Positions 1-5,227 of a stretch of 8,301 nt of DNA are shown here, piece by piece. This DNA is from CAZDME01 sp964506785 [NCBI: uncultured bacterium] (GTDB lineage: Bacteria; CAZDME01; JAYEMH01). The first letter of the stretch is position 1, and each line of letters opens with the position of its first letter. The notes below the pieces were generated by a model that was not told the origin of the DNA, searched no databases, and saw only the letters and a list, made by a program, of their open reading frames with translations. Where the stretch lies: assembly GCA_964506785.1 (NCBI GenBank), contig CAZDME010000057.1:1-8301 (forward strand), read 5' to 3'. The position numbers and the translations under genes were made by a program.

Positions 1-67
1 CAAAATCGGTTAAGGGATTCTGCTTATATTTTTCTGCTATTTCAACTGCTATGACATTATCATACAT
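1..67 (-). CDS. Start of an unrecognised gene downstream of lexA (partial)
   Basis: An open frame begins at the ATG at 67-65 and runs off the left edge, giving 22 complete codons that start MYDNVIAVEIAEKYKQ. The start is supported by a good ribosome binding site, GAGGG, six bases upstream. The gap to the lexA stop codon is only 13 bases, so the gene is very likely co-transcribed with lexA and could share its damage-type regulation. I do not recognise the family from so short a stretch. The opening resembles a helix rich in Ala, Glu and Lys. Genes in this position often encode lesion-bypass polymerases or their partners, but nothing visible here supports that. Confidence 0.6.
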   Translation of the reverse strand, partial: MYDNVIAVEIAEKYKQNPLTDF

Positions 68-80
68 ATTTGTCCCTCTA

Positions 81-704
81 TTAAAATTTTGGTATTACCG
101 TAATAACTACTCCCTGCACCTTAAAATCACGATCTAAAATAATTGGTTTATGTTTTTTATTGGTAGAACGTGGCTTAAGAAGCACCGCATTCTCAGACAT
201 TGATAACTCTTTAATCGTTACGCCATCATCAACCAGAGCAACAACCCAATCCCCATTTTTTGCTGTCTGCTGTTGCCTCACAAGAACCAGATCGCCGTTA
301 TTGATCCCAGCCTTATTCATTGAATCGCCTGACACTTTTAAAAGAAAATGCTTTGCGTTTGGCTTCGCCAGCTTATTTGAAACAGGAATCATGGCTTCAA
401 TATTTTCTTCAGCAAAAATAGGCATCCCGCAAGAAACAGTCCCGACTAAGGGAACATTTACTGTCTGTGCGTGAATTGAATTGTCGCCAAGATCTATAAA
501 TTGAAAACTTCCGTTTTTTTTCTTTTTCAAAATTCCTTTGGACTCAAGTCGGTTAAACATTAGAGAAGATGATCGGGGAGATCTATACTGCAAGGATGCC
601 ATAAGCTCACGAAGTGAAGGCAATCGCCCTTTGCTCGCAATAGCGTTCCGTATTACCTTAATTGCTTCTAACTCTTTTGAAGATAATGTTGCTTGATTGT
701 TCAT
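81..704 (-). CDS. lexA: LexA-type self-cleaving transcriptional repressor
   Basis: This is a 207-residue repressor of the LexA family, which represses DNA-damage genes until RecA filaments stimulate its self-cleavage. The N-terminal winged-helix domain covers about residues 6-70 (LPSLRELMASLQYRSPRSSS is the recognition-helix region). A hinge follows, then the S24 peptidase-like domain. Counting from the ATG at 704, the cleavage site is Cys92-Gly93 within VPLVGTVSCGMP, the catalytic serine is Ser128 (VSGDSMNKAG) and the general-base lysine is Lys165 (VTIKEL). LexA usually cleaves at Ala-Gly; Cys-Gly is the arrangement known from UmuD. I chose ATG 704 over the in-frame GTG at 713 because that GTG lies upstream of the predicted transcription start. 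No Shine-Dalgarno is visible, so the mRNA looks leaderless. A run of eight A codes for the lysine-rich linker after the DNA-binding domain. It could be a chromosomal lexA or an element-borne paralogue. Confidence 0.9.
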   Translation of the reverse strand: MNNQATLSSKELEAIKVIRNAIASKGRLPSLRELMASLQYRSPRSSSLMFNRLESKGILKKKKNGSFQFIDLGDNSIHAQTVNVPLVGTVSCGMPIFAEENIEAMIPVSNKLAKPNAKHFLLKVSGDSMNKAGINNGDLVLVRQQQTAKNGDWVVALVDDGVTIKELSMSENAVLLKPRSTNKKHKPIILDRDFKVQGVVITVIPKF

Positions 705-705
705 A

Positions 706-721
706 GTATACACCAGTATAC
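706..721 (-). promoter_or_regulatory. Candidate LexA operator GTATAC-N4-GTATAC
   Basis: The minus strand reads GTATACTGGTGTATAC. Each half is itself a palindrome, so the site is at once an inverted and a direct repeat (AGTATACAC twice, 10 bases apart on the plus strand). It covers the -10 element and ends two bases before the lexA ATG, the expected place for an autorepressor. The link to LexA is inferred from position; no second copy was seen elsewhere in the window. Confidence 0.6.
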
Positions 722-742
722 ACTTTGTGAGCAGATTGTCAA
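715..742 (-). promoter_or_regulatory. Sigma70-type promoter of lexA
   Basis: A perfect -35 TTGACA (742-737) is followed by a 16-base spacer and a -10 TATACT (720-715), a five-of-six match. Transcription should start near 708, only a few bases before the lexA ATG at 704. The promoter sits just after the terminator of the upstream operon, so lexA is an independent transcription unit. Confidence 0.8.
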
Positions 743-752
743 GAAAATTTTT

Positions 753-792
753 AAAAACAAAAAGCCCGCTAGTCGTTGAAACTAACGGGCTT
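753..792 (-). terminator. Intrinsic terminator of the por-tRNA operon
   Basis: Arms 762-773 and 781-792 form a 12-bp stem with one mismatch around a seven-base loop. On the minus strand the stem is followed by a T-rich tract (TTTGTTTTT, 761-753). It lies about 50 bases after the tRNA 3' end and directly before the lexA promoter, so it should end the long operon. Confidence 0.85.
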
Positions 793-800
793 CTGTATTG

Positions 801-836
801 CGAAACAGAACGAACTATTCAGTTTCGTCTGTTCGT
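801..836 (-). repeat. Imperfect hairpin just 3' of tRNA-Asn
   Basis: Segments 801-815 and 822-836 are complementary except for small bulges: CGAA, CAGA and CGAA blocks pair in register around a short loop. The hairpin lies between the tRNA 3' end and the terminator, so the precursor tRNA would carry two tandem hairpins in its trailer. A role in 3' processing or RNA stability is possible but not shown. Confidence 0.45.
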
Positions 837-842
837 CAACAA

Positions 843-918
843 TGGCTCCCCGGGCTGGACTCGAACCAACGACCCGGTGGTTAACAGCCACCTGCTCTGC
901 CGACTGAGCTACCGGGGA
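843..918 (-). tRNA. tRNA-Asn (anticodon GTT), CCA encoded
   Basis: All parts of a standard 76-base tRNA are present. The acceptor stem TCCCCGG pairs with CCGGGGA, the D stem is GCTC/GAGC, and the anticodon stem GGTGG/CCACC holds loop CTGTTAA with anticodon GTT. The variable loop is five bases and the T arm is GTTGG-TTCGAGT-CCAGC with one wobble pair. Discriminator G and an encoded CCA (845-843) finish the gene. The 5' end is one base after the stop codon of the hicB-like gene, and no promoter is visible between them. The tRNA is therefore probably released from the por operon transcript by RNase P and 3' trimming. The terminator at 792-753 closes the unit. Confidence 0.97.
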
Positions 919-919
919 A

Positions 920-1144
920 TTAATGCAATAACTCTTTCTTTTTCTTATACTTCCGAGAGGCAAACTCAAGAAGTTCAGGCTCAATACCCATCTCTTTGGC
1001 TGAGTTAAGATAAAAAAGGAGTACCTTTTCCATCCTTTTTACCGCCTGTTCCCGGGTAGCCGCTGACATCTCCAAATTCAGTTCCGGACAGGCAGCCACA
1101 TAATTTTTTCTACCTTTTTTATGAACTTCTATAGAGAAATACAT
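920..1144 (-). CDS. Lone HicB-like small protein
   Basis: This 74-residue protein matches the general form of the HicB/UPF0150 fold: an N-terminal beta strand (MYFSIEVHKKG), a turn, then YVAACPELNLEMSAATREQAVKRMEKVLLFYL, where the CPEL and T-x-E-x-A features are typical. HicB proteins usually neutralise the HicA mRNA-cleaving toxin and may bind DNA. This one has no added DNA-binding domain that I can see and ends in a lysine-rich tail. No HicA partner lies on either side: porB is upstream and a tRNA gene downstream. Its ATG follows the porB stop directly (TAGATG), with GAGGGG inside porB as binding site, so its translation is coupled to porB. Its role is unknown; it may be a stand-alone regulator or a relic of a toxin-antitoxin pair. 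Confidence 0.75.
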   Translation of the reverse strand: MYFSIEVHKKGRKNYVAACPELNLEMSAATREQAVKRMEKVLLFYLNSAKEMGIEPELLEFASRKYKKKKELLH

Positions 1145-2065
1145 CTACCCCTCGCATTTTTTCAAAAGTTTGTTCCATTTTGTATCAATATAACTTTGGG
1201 TCTGTTCGATAATATGTTTATTCTCCGGTTTAAAGAGGTGCTTAAACCGAACCTGCATTTTAAACAATTCTTCAACCGGTTTCTTTTCTCTGGGAGTATA
1301 ATTTATTTTGTATTTCCCTTCATCTACTTCGTAAAGAGGCCAGTAGCAGGTTTCGGCGGACATCTTGCCAATATCAACAGTCATAGACGGGTCATAGCCC
1401 CACCCCAAGCGGCAAGGGGCAAAAACATTTATAAAAGAAGGGCCGTCTTTAGCCAGGGCCTTTTGCACTTTAGTCACCAGGTCATTCCAGTAACCAGCCG
1501 CCGTCTGAGCCACAAAGGGAATCCCATGAGCAGCGACAATCTCCGTCAAATCCTTACTAAATTGAACTTTACCGGGGATGACTTTCCCGGCCGGAGCCGT
1601 GGTCGTGCTGGCTCCCCTGGGAGTAGCCCCGCTTCGCTGAATTCCGGTATTCATATAGGCCTGGTTGTTATAGCAAACATAAAGAAAGCGATGCCCGCGC
1701 TCGAGGGCCCCGGATAAGGATTGTAACCCGATATCATAGGTGCCCCCGTCGCCGCCAAAAGCAATAAAACGAATCTCGCCTTTGATTTTTCCCTGTTTCT
1801 TCAAGGAGCGGTAAGCCGCCTCTATGCCGCTGGAAGTAGCCGCTGAGTTTTCAAAGGCGCTATGGAAAAAAGGCACCTTCCAGGCAGTATAAGGAAAGAT
1901 AGTTGAGAAAACCTCAAGGCAACCAGTGGCTGAAGTCACTACCACCGGCTCCTCAGCCGCCAGAAGAATCTGCCGGACAAGAAAAGGGACACTGCAACCG
2001 GCACAGGCGCGGTGGCCGCCGCTAAATTTATCTTCTTTTTTGGCTAACTCTTTTAAAGAGGCCAT
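1145..2065 (-). CDS. porB: Pyruvate:ferredoxin oxidoreductase, beta subunit
   Basis: The beta subunit carries the thiamine diphosphate and one [4Fe-4S] cluster of the oxygen-sensitive enzyme that turns pyruvate and CoA into acetyl-CoA, CO2 and reduced ferredoxin in the cytoplasm. The length is 306 residues, normal for the four-subunit type. Cluster cysteines are Cys21 and Cys24 (HRACAGC), Cys49 and Cys218. The cofactor motif runs from GDGG (105-108) to Asn133/Asn134, and the segment YNNQAYMNTGIQRSGATP is highly typical of PorB. The ATG directly follows the porA stop (TAGATG), with AGGAG about 14 bases upstream, so the two are coupled. The ketoisovalerate enzyme VorB is a close relative; pyruvate is the best reading but substrate cannot be settled here. 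Confidence 0.93.
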   Translation of the reverse strand: MASLKELAKKEDKFSGGHRACAGCSVPFLVRQILLAAEEPVVVTSATGCLEVFSTIFPYTAWKVPFFHSAFENSAATSSGIEAAYRSLKKQGKIKGEIRFIAFGGDGGTYDIGLQSLSGALERGHRFLYVCYNNQAYMNTGIQRSGATPRGASTTTAPAGKVIPGKVQFSKDLTEIVAAHGIPFVAQTAAGYWNDLVTKVQKALAKDGPSFINVFAPCRLGWGYDPSMTVDIGKMSAETCYWPLYEVDEGKYKINYTPREKKPVEELFKMQVRFKHLFKPENKHIIEQTQSYIDTKWNKLLKKCEG

Positions 2066-3232
2066 CTATTCCCGCACTCCTAAATAATTAACCTCACTTT
2101 TTACCTTATCCAGATGTAAATCTTTCAGTGTGCCGCTTATATCCTTAACCTTAATATCCCTGCCGCCTAAACCGTAGACAAAATTAACTACTTCAGGATG
2201 AGGCGATTGTTTATATAAAGCACTTTTTATTTCCATAAAGACCGGGCCTCCAGAGGAATTCAAAGCATCGGCACGGTCAAAAACAGCCACTTTCTTTACT
2301 TTACTCAAAGCCTTAATTATTTCCTTGTAAGGAAAGGGGCGAAACATTCTGATTTTTATGAGTCCGGCCTTTATTTTTTGGCTTCGCAGTTCATCAATGG
2401 CTATTTTTGCCGTCCCGGCCGTTGAGCCAATGGCAATCATGGCTACTTCGGCATCATCCATTCTATATGATTCGAACAGTTCATAGCGGCGCCCAAATTT
2501 TTGAGAGAACTCCCGGCTTACACCGTTTACCGCCTCTTCGGCCTGATTCATTGCCTCAATCTGGGCTCGTTTATGTTCAAAGAAATAATCGGTAAAATCT
2601 AAAGCCCCCAGGGTAACCGGCTTTTCCACATCAAGCAGCGGATACTGAGGCTGATATTCGCCGATAAATTTTTTTACCTCGCTGTCAGAAACCATCTCCA
2701 ACCGCTCCATGGCGTGGCTGATAATGAAACCATCTACCGTCACCAGAACCGGCAGGAGGGCTTTTTCCGCCATACTAACGGCCTGAATAACGTTATCGTA
2801 TCCTTCCTGGGGGTTTTCGCTATAAAGCTGAATCCAACCGGAATCTCTCGCCCCCATGGTATCAGAATGGTCACAATGAATATTTATTGGTGCCGAAAGA
2901 GAGCGGTTAACTACACACATAACGATAGGAAGGCGTAGGGCCGAAGCGATATAAAGCATCTCCCACATTAAAGCTAACCCTTGAGAAGAAGTCGCCGTCA
3001 TTGCCCGCGAACCAGCCGCTGAGGCGCCAATGCAGGCACTCATGGCGCTGTGTTCGCTTTCTACGGCGACAAATTCTGTATGGACCCGGCCGTCAGCCAC
3101 AAATTGGGCAAAAATCTGGACGATTTCTGTCGCCGGGGTAATCGGATAGGCGGCAACGACATCAGGATTTATCTGCCGCATGGCTTCGGCCATGGCTTCG
3201 TTTCCGGTTTTAGCGACAATTAATTTTTCCAT
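2066..3232 (-). CDS. porA: Pyruvate:ferredoxin oxidoreductase, alpha subunit
   Basis: The alpha subunit of the same complex pairs with PorB to form the active site and the CoA-binding region. The 388-residue length is usual. Family features are TGNEAMAEAM near the N-terminus, YPITPATEI (29-37), VESEHSAMSACIGASAAGSR (57-76) and CDHSDTMGARDSGWIQ (120-135). A C-terminal transketolase-like domain includes IKIRMFRPFP and ends near DLHLDKVKSEVNYLGVRE. The start has a strong site, AGGAAGG, four bases before the ATG and overlapping the porD stop region. The subunits lie in the order gamma, delta, alpha, beta, the layout found in archaea and in anaerobic bacteria with the four-subunit enzyme. As for PorB, a branched-chain 2-oxoacid enzyme is the main alternative. 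Confidence 0.94.
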   Translation of the reverse strand: MEKLIVAKTGNEAMAEAMRQINPDVVAAYPITPATEIVQIFAQFVADGRVHTEFVAVESEHSAMSACIGASAAGSRAMTATSSQGLALMWEMLYIASALRLPIVMCVVNRSLSAPINIHCDHSDTMGARDSGWIQLYSENPQEGYDNVIQAVSMAEKALLPVLVTVDGFIISHAMERLEMVSDSEVKKFIGEYQPQYPLLDVEKPVTLGALDFTDYFFEHKRAQIEAMNQAEEAVNGVSREFSQKFGRRYELFESYRMDDAEVAMIAIGSTAGTAKIAIDELRSQKIKAGLIKIRMFRPFPYKEIIKALSKVKKVAVFDRADALNSSGGPVFMEIKSALYKQSPHPEVVNFVYGLGGRDIKVKDISGTLKDLHLDKVKSEVNYLGVRE

Positions 3233-3241
3233 ATTGCCTTC

Positions 3242-3538
3242 CTATTTTGCTTCCCGTTCCATTTTTATCGCTTTGCCCTTAACCGGGCAGACTTTTTCAC
3301 AAATTCCGCAGCCCTTACAGTGTTTATAATCCACCCCGACAACCTTACCGTCTTTAACGATAATCGAACTGTCCGGGCAATAAATCCAGCACTGGAGACA
3401 ATGGATGCATTTCTCGGCGATATGGACCGGACGCATGCTCCGCCAGCCGCCGGTTTCATATTTATCGGCATTACCGGCTTCTAAAATTAGTCCCCGGAGA
3501 GGTAATTCGCGCCAGGTAGGTTCTTTTTTATCTTTCAT
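3242..3538 (-). CDS. porD: Pyruvate:ferredoxin oxidoreductase, delta (ferredoxin-like) subunit
   Basis: This small electron-transfer subunit passes electrons from the PorB cluster to external ferredoxin. Two classical [4Fe-4S] motifs are present. Counted from the ATG at 3538 they are Cys44, Cys47, Cys50 with Cys54-Pro (CIHCLQCWIYCP) and Cys74, Cys77, Cys80 with Cys84-Pro (CKGCGICEKVCP). From this start the protein has 98 residues, typical for the subunit. An in-frame ATG at 3577 would add 13 residues (MGWQLTSNGIKND). It has a weak AAGAGA binding site, but it lies inside a palindromic element that looks foreign to the gene, and family members usually begin close to KEPTWRELP. Neither start has a strong binding site, so the choice is tentative; the product is not in doubt. 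Confidence 0.9.
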   Translation of the reverse strand: MKDKKEPTWRELPLRGLILEAGNADKYETGGWRSMRPVHIAEKCIHCLQCWIYCPDSSIIVKDGKVVGVDYKHCKGCGICEKVCPVKGKAIKMEREAK

Positions 3539-3550
3539 ATCATTCTTTAT

Positions 3551-3654
3551 CCCGTTAGAAGTGAGTTGCCACCCCATACTATCTCTTACAGCAAGCTACG
3601 CGTCAGGTAGGCAACTGCCCCGCGAGCATTTGCTCGCGGGGACTTCTACTAGGG
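3551..3654. repeat. Composite palindromic element, possible three-way junction
   Basis: Nested inverted repeats fill the porC-porD gap. The outer arms are CCC-GT-TAGAAGT (3551-3562) and ACTTCTA-CTA-GGG (3642-3654). Within them AGTTGCC (3564-3570) pairs with GGCAACT (3610-3616). A perfect 10-bp hairpin, CCCCGCGAGC/GCTCGCGGGG, lies at 3618-3641 with loop ATTT. Almost no unpaired bases separate the three stems, as expected of a three-way junction. The element contains the porC stop codon and the alternative upstream ATG of porD. GTAG occurs 5' of the hairpin on both strands (3607-3610 on plus, 3649-3646 on minus), a feature known at the foot of REP palindromes. No T-run follows on either strand, so it is not an ordinary terminator. 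Confidence 0.65.
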
Positions 3655-4230
3655 TTCGCTCTTTACTGCCGTATAAGCTTTCTTAATCGCCTCTAGATTC
3701 CCGGTAATAACCTCGGGTTTATGACGGAATTTAGCCTCTAATTTCCTTTTCATATCTTCAATCATCTTATCAAGCTTGAGAAGACCGCTCACTTTAGCTA
3801 ACGCCCCAAGCATCGGGGTATTGGGAATATCCCGTTTGATATTCTCCAGGGCAATACCCGAGGCATCGATAGTATAAATCTGGCCGACTTTAATATTAAA
3901 TTTCTCCCGCAGTTCCCCGGGAGATAATTGGGTATTAACAATTAATTTACCGTTTGCAGGTAGTCCTTGAGTGACATCGAGAGTATTCATCAGGGTAGAA
4001 TCAAGAACAACAACAATATCCGGGCTGGTTACTGCGGCATGAATAGTAATCGGTTTATCGCTTAAGCGGTCAAAGGCCTGAACCGGAGCTCCCATTCTTT
4101 CCGGGCCGTATTCTGGAAAGGCTTGAATGAATTTCCCTTCGCTGATAGCCGCATCTGCAAAAAGAAGGGCAGCGGTTTTGGCACCCTGCCCTCCTCGGCC
4201 ATGCCATCGAATTTCAATTAAATCCTGCAT
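3649..4230 (-). CDS. porC: Pyruvate:ferredoxin oxidoreductase, gamma subunit
   Basis: The gamma subunit (also called PorG) of the 2-oxoacid:ferredoxin oxidoreductase, 193 residues and full length for the family. Typical features are RWHGRGGQGAKTAA near the N-terminus, with GRGGQG at residues 11-16, and FPEYGPERMGAPVQAF at 38-53. A helical tail, LKLDKMIEDMKRKLEAKF, follows the core. It is the first por gene of the operon, nine bases after the stop of the membrane-protein gene. Its own ribosome binding site is weak, so it may depend on translation from upstream. The stop codon, in GAACCCTAG, lies in the outer arm of the palindromic element, so an insertion may have replaced the original C-terminus by a few residues. 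Confidence 0.92.
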   Translation of the reverse strand: MQDLIEIRWHGRGGQGAKTAALLFADAAISEGKFIQAFPEYGPERMGAPVQAFDRLSDKPITIHAAVTSPDIVVVLDSTLMNTLDVTQGLPANGKLIVNTQLSPGELREKFNIKVGQIYTIDASGIALENIKRDIPNTPMLGALAKVSGLLKLDKMIEDMKRKLEAKFRHKPEVITGNLEAIKKAYTAVKSEP

Positions 4231-4239
4231 TTATCTAAA

Positions 4240-5064
4240 TTAAAGATTAGGAATTTCTGTTGAAGTCCCCTCTTGGGCTGCCGCCGTTTGAGACCCGCCT
4301 TTCAAGGTGAAGTAATAGGCCATTAACACAGAGACTAAAGCAATGTTAAGATAGGCCCCTACGGCACCAACAATAAATATCCGGTAAAGGTTAGCTAAGA
4401 TTACCACCTTCCTCAGTAAAACCTGGGGAAGAGAAATGGCTAAGTTAACCAAAAAAGCCACTAGTACCATAATAACGACTAGAGCCAAAATTTTGAAAAG
4501 ATTAACTATTGGCTTCCTGGCTATTTCAATGCTTTTCTTAAGCCCGGCAATAACGCCAATATCTTCACTGACTAAGGCATAGGGCCAAAAAACTAACATC
4601 ACAGTTAAAGTGATACCAAAAAGAATGTAGATAGCCAGAAGCAAGCCCAAAATAATTTTTATCACTGTCTCCCCGGCAGCCATACCTCCGACTAAAGCGG
4701 CAAAGATAAAACCATAGACGGCGGCAATGACAAATCCCAAAAGCCCAGAGAGAAGAAGCCGGAGATAATATTTCTTCCCAAAAGTGACAAACTCCGCGAT
4801 ATTAGCCGCGCCCTTTTTAATCGCTTCCTGGACAGAGCCTAAAACACCGCCCATAACAAAAATTTGAACCAAAACAGATAAAATAATAATGATCAAGAAT
4901 CCCCCTCCAGGTATCACTGGAGCTATTCCTGGAGCGGCCGCCCCCATCCGGCGGATAAAAGGTAAACTAATCAATCCAAAGACTATGCCAACTCCATAAA
5001 CAATCAAAACAAGTTTTAAATTTTTACTGGCCACACTAAAGCCTTTTTTGATCGCTTCAATCAT
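4240..5064 (-). CDS. Six-helix membrane protein of unknown function, first gene of the por operon
   Basis: A 274-residue, very hydrophobic protein with about six membrane spans, near residues 17-37, 55-78, 101-128, 134-165, 189-214 and 221-252. The start is amphipathic (MIEAIKKGFSVASKNLK), with no cleavable signal peptide, and a short polar tail rich in Ala, Thr and Glu ends the protein. The stretch ALVSEDIGVIAGLKKSIEIARKPIVNLFK resembles the loop repeated in poorly characterised families such as YciC-like proteins or the membrane domain of glycerophosphodiester phosphodiesterases; that likeness is from memory and weak. I chose the ATG at 5064, which has a G-rich binding site, over the in-frame TTG at 5133. 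Promoter, spacing and strand place it in one transcript with porCDAB. A direct role with the enzyme is not evident. Confidence 0.75.
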   Translation of the reverse strand: MIEAIKKGFSVASKNLKLVLIVYGVGIVFGLISLPFIRRMGAAAPGIAPVIPGGGFLIIIILSVLVQIFVMGGVLGSVQEAIKKGAANIAEFVTFGKKYYLRLLLSGLLGFVIAAVYGFIFAALVGGMAAGETVIKIILGLLLAIYILFGITLTVMLVFWPYALVSEDIGVIAGLKKSIEIARKPIVNLFKILALVVIMVLVAFLVNLAISLPQVLLRKVVILANLYRIFIVGAVGAYLNIALVSVLMAYYFTLKGGSQTAAAQEGTSTEIPNL

Positions 5065-5068
5065 TATT

Positions 5069-5081
5069 CCCCCCCCCTTTC
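5069..5081 (-). promoter_or_regulatory. G9 tract acting as ribosome binding site
   Basis: On the minus strand GAAAG runs into nine G in a row (5077-5069), followed by AATA and the ATG at 5064. The tract can pair with the anti-Shine-Dalgarno region. Its length is prone to slippage, which would change the spacing to the start codon of the first gene in the por operon. Confidence 0.55.
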
Positions 5082-5147
5082 TCGTAATGGTAAGGTTATT
5101 TATCCAATGTATAAAACTTATGCGAACCGCCAATAATGTATAGACTC

Positions 5148-5176
5148 AATATAGCAGATTGAGGAGATAGTGTCAA
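5148..5176 (-). promoter_or_regulatory. Near-consensus sigma70 promoter of the membrane protein-por-hicB-tRNA operon
   Basis: A perfect -35 TTGACA (5176-5171), a 17-base spacer and a -10 TATATT (5153-5148) preceded by TG in the extended -10 position make this the strongest promoter seen here. Transcription should begin near 5141, leaving a leader of about 77 bases before the ATG at 5064. The leader holds the direct repeat TATACATT twice, 30 bases apart (5136-5143 and 5106-5113), a possible but untested regulator site. No clear terminator separates it from recR upstream, so some read-through from dnaX-recR is likely. Confidence 0.85.
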
Positions 5177-5227
5177 GGATAAGTTGCCCTATTTAGCTGG
5201 TTACCGGTCTTAAACCCTTTATTTTCC

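Noticed and set aside
514-533. Eight-A and five-A runs in lexA as a phase-variable switch
   Set aside because: They encode a lysine-rich linker in an intact frame and are ordinary in AT-rich coding DNA; no sign of variation can be seen from one sequence.
705-713. GTG at 713 as the lexA start
   Set aside because: The predicted transcription start is near 708, downstream of this codon, and the residues it adds are absent from the usual LexA N-terminus.
843-918. tRNA-Asn as an attachment site for an integrated element carrying lexA
   Set aside because: No second copy of the tRNA 3' end and no integrase gene are in the window.
1121-1717. Long open frame on the plus strand opposite porB
   Set aside because: The product has no recognisable family, no binding site, and lies antisense to a clear PorB gene.
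3539-3577. ATG at 3577 as the porD start
   Set aside because: It lies within the palindromic element and adds a non-family peptide. It is kept as an alternative because its weak AAGAGA site is no worse than that of the chosen start.
3618-3641. Perfect GC hairpin as an intrinsic terminator between porC and porD
   Set aside because: No T-run follows on either strand, and termination here would cut off porD, porA and porB from the only strong promoter. It is treated as part of the composite palindrome.
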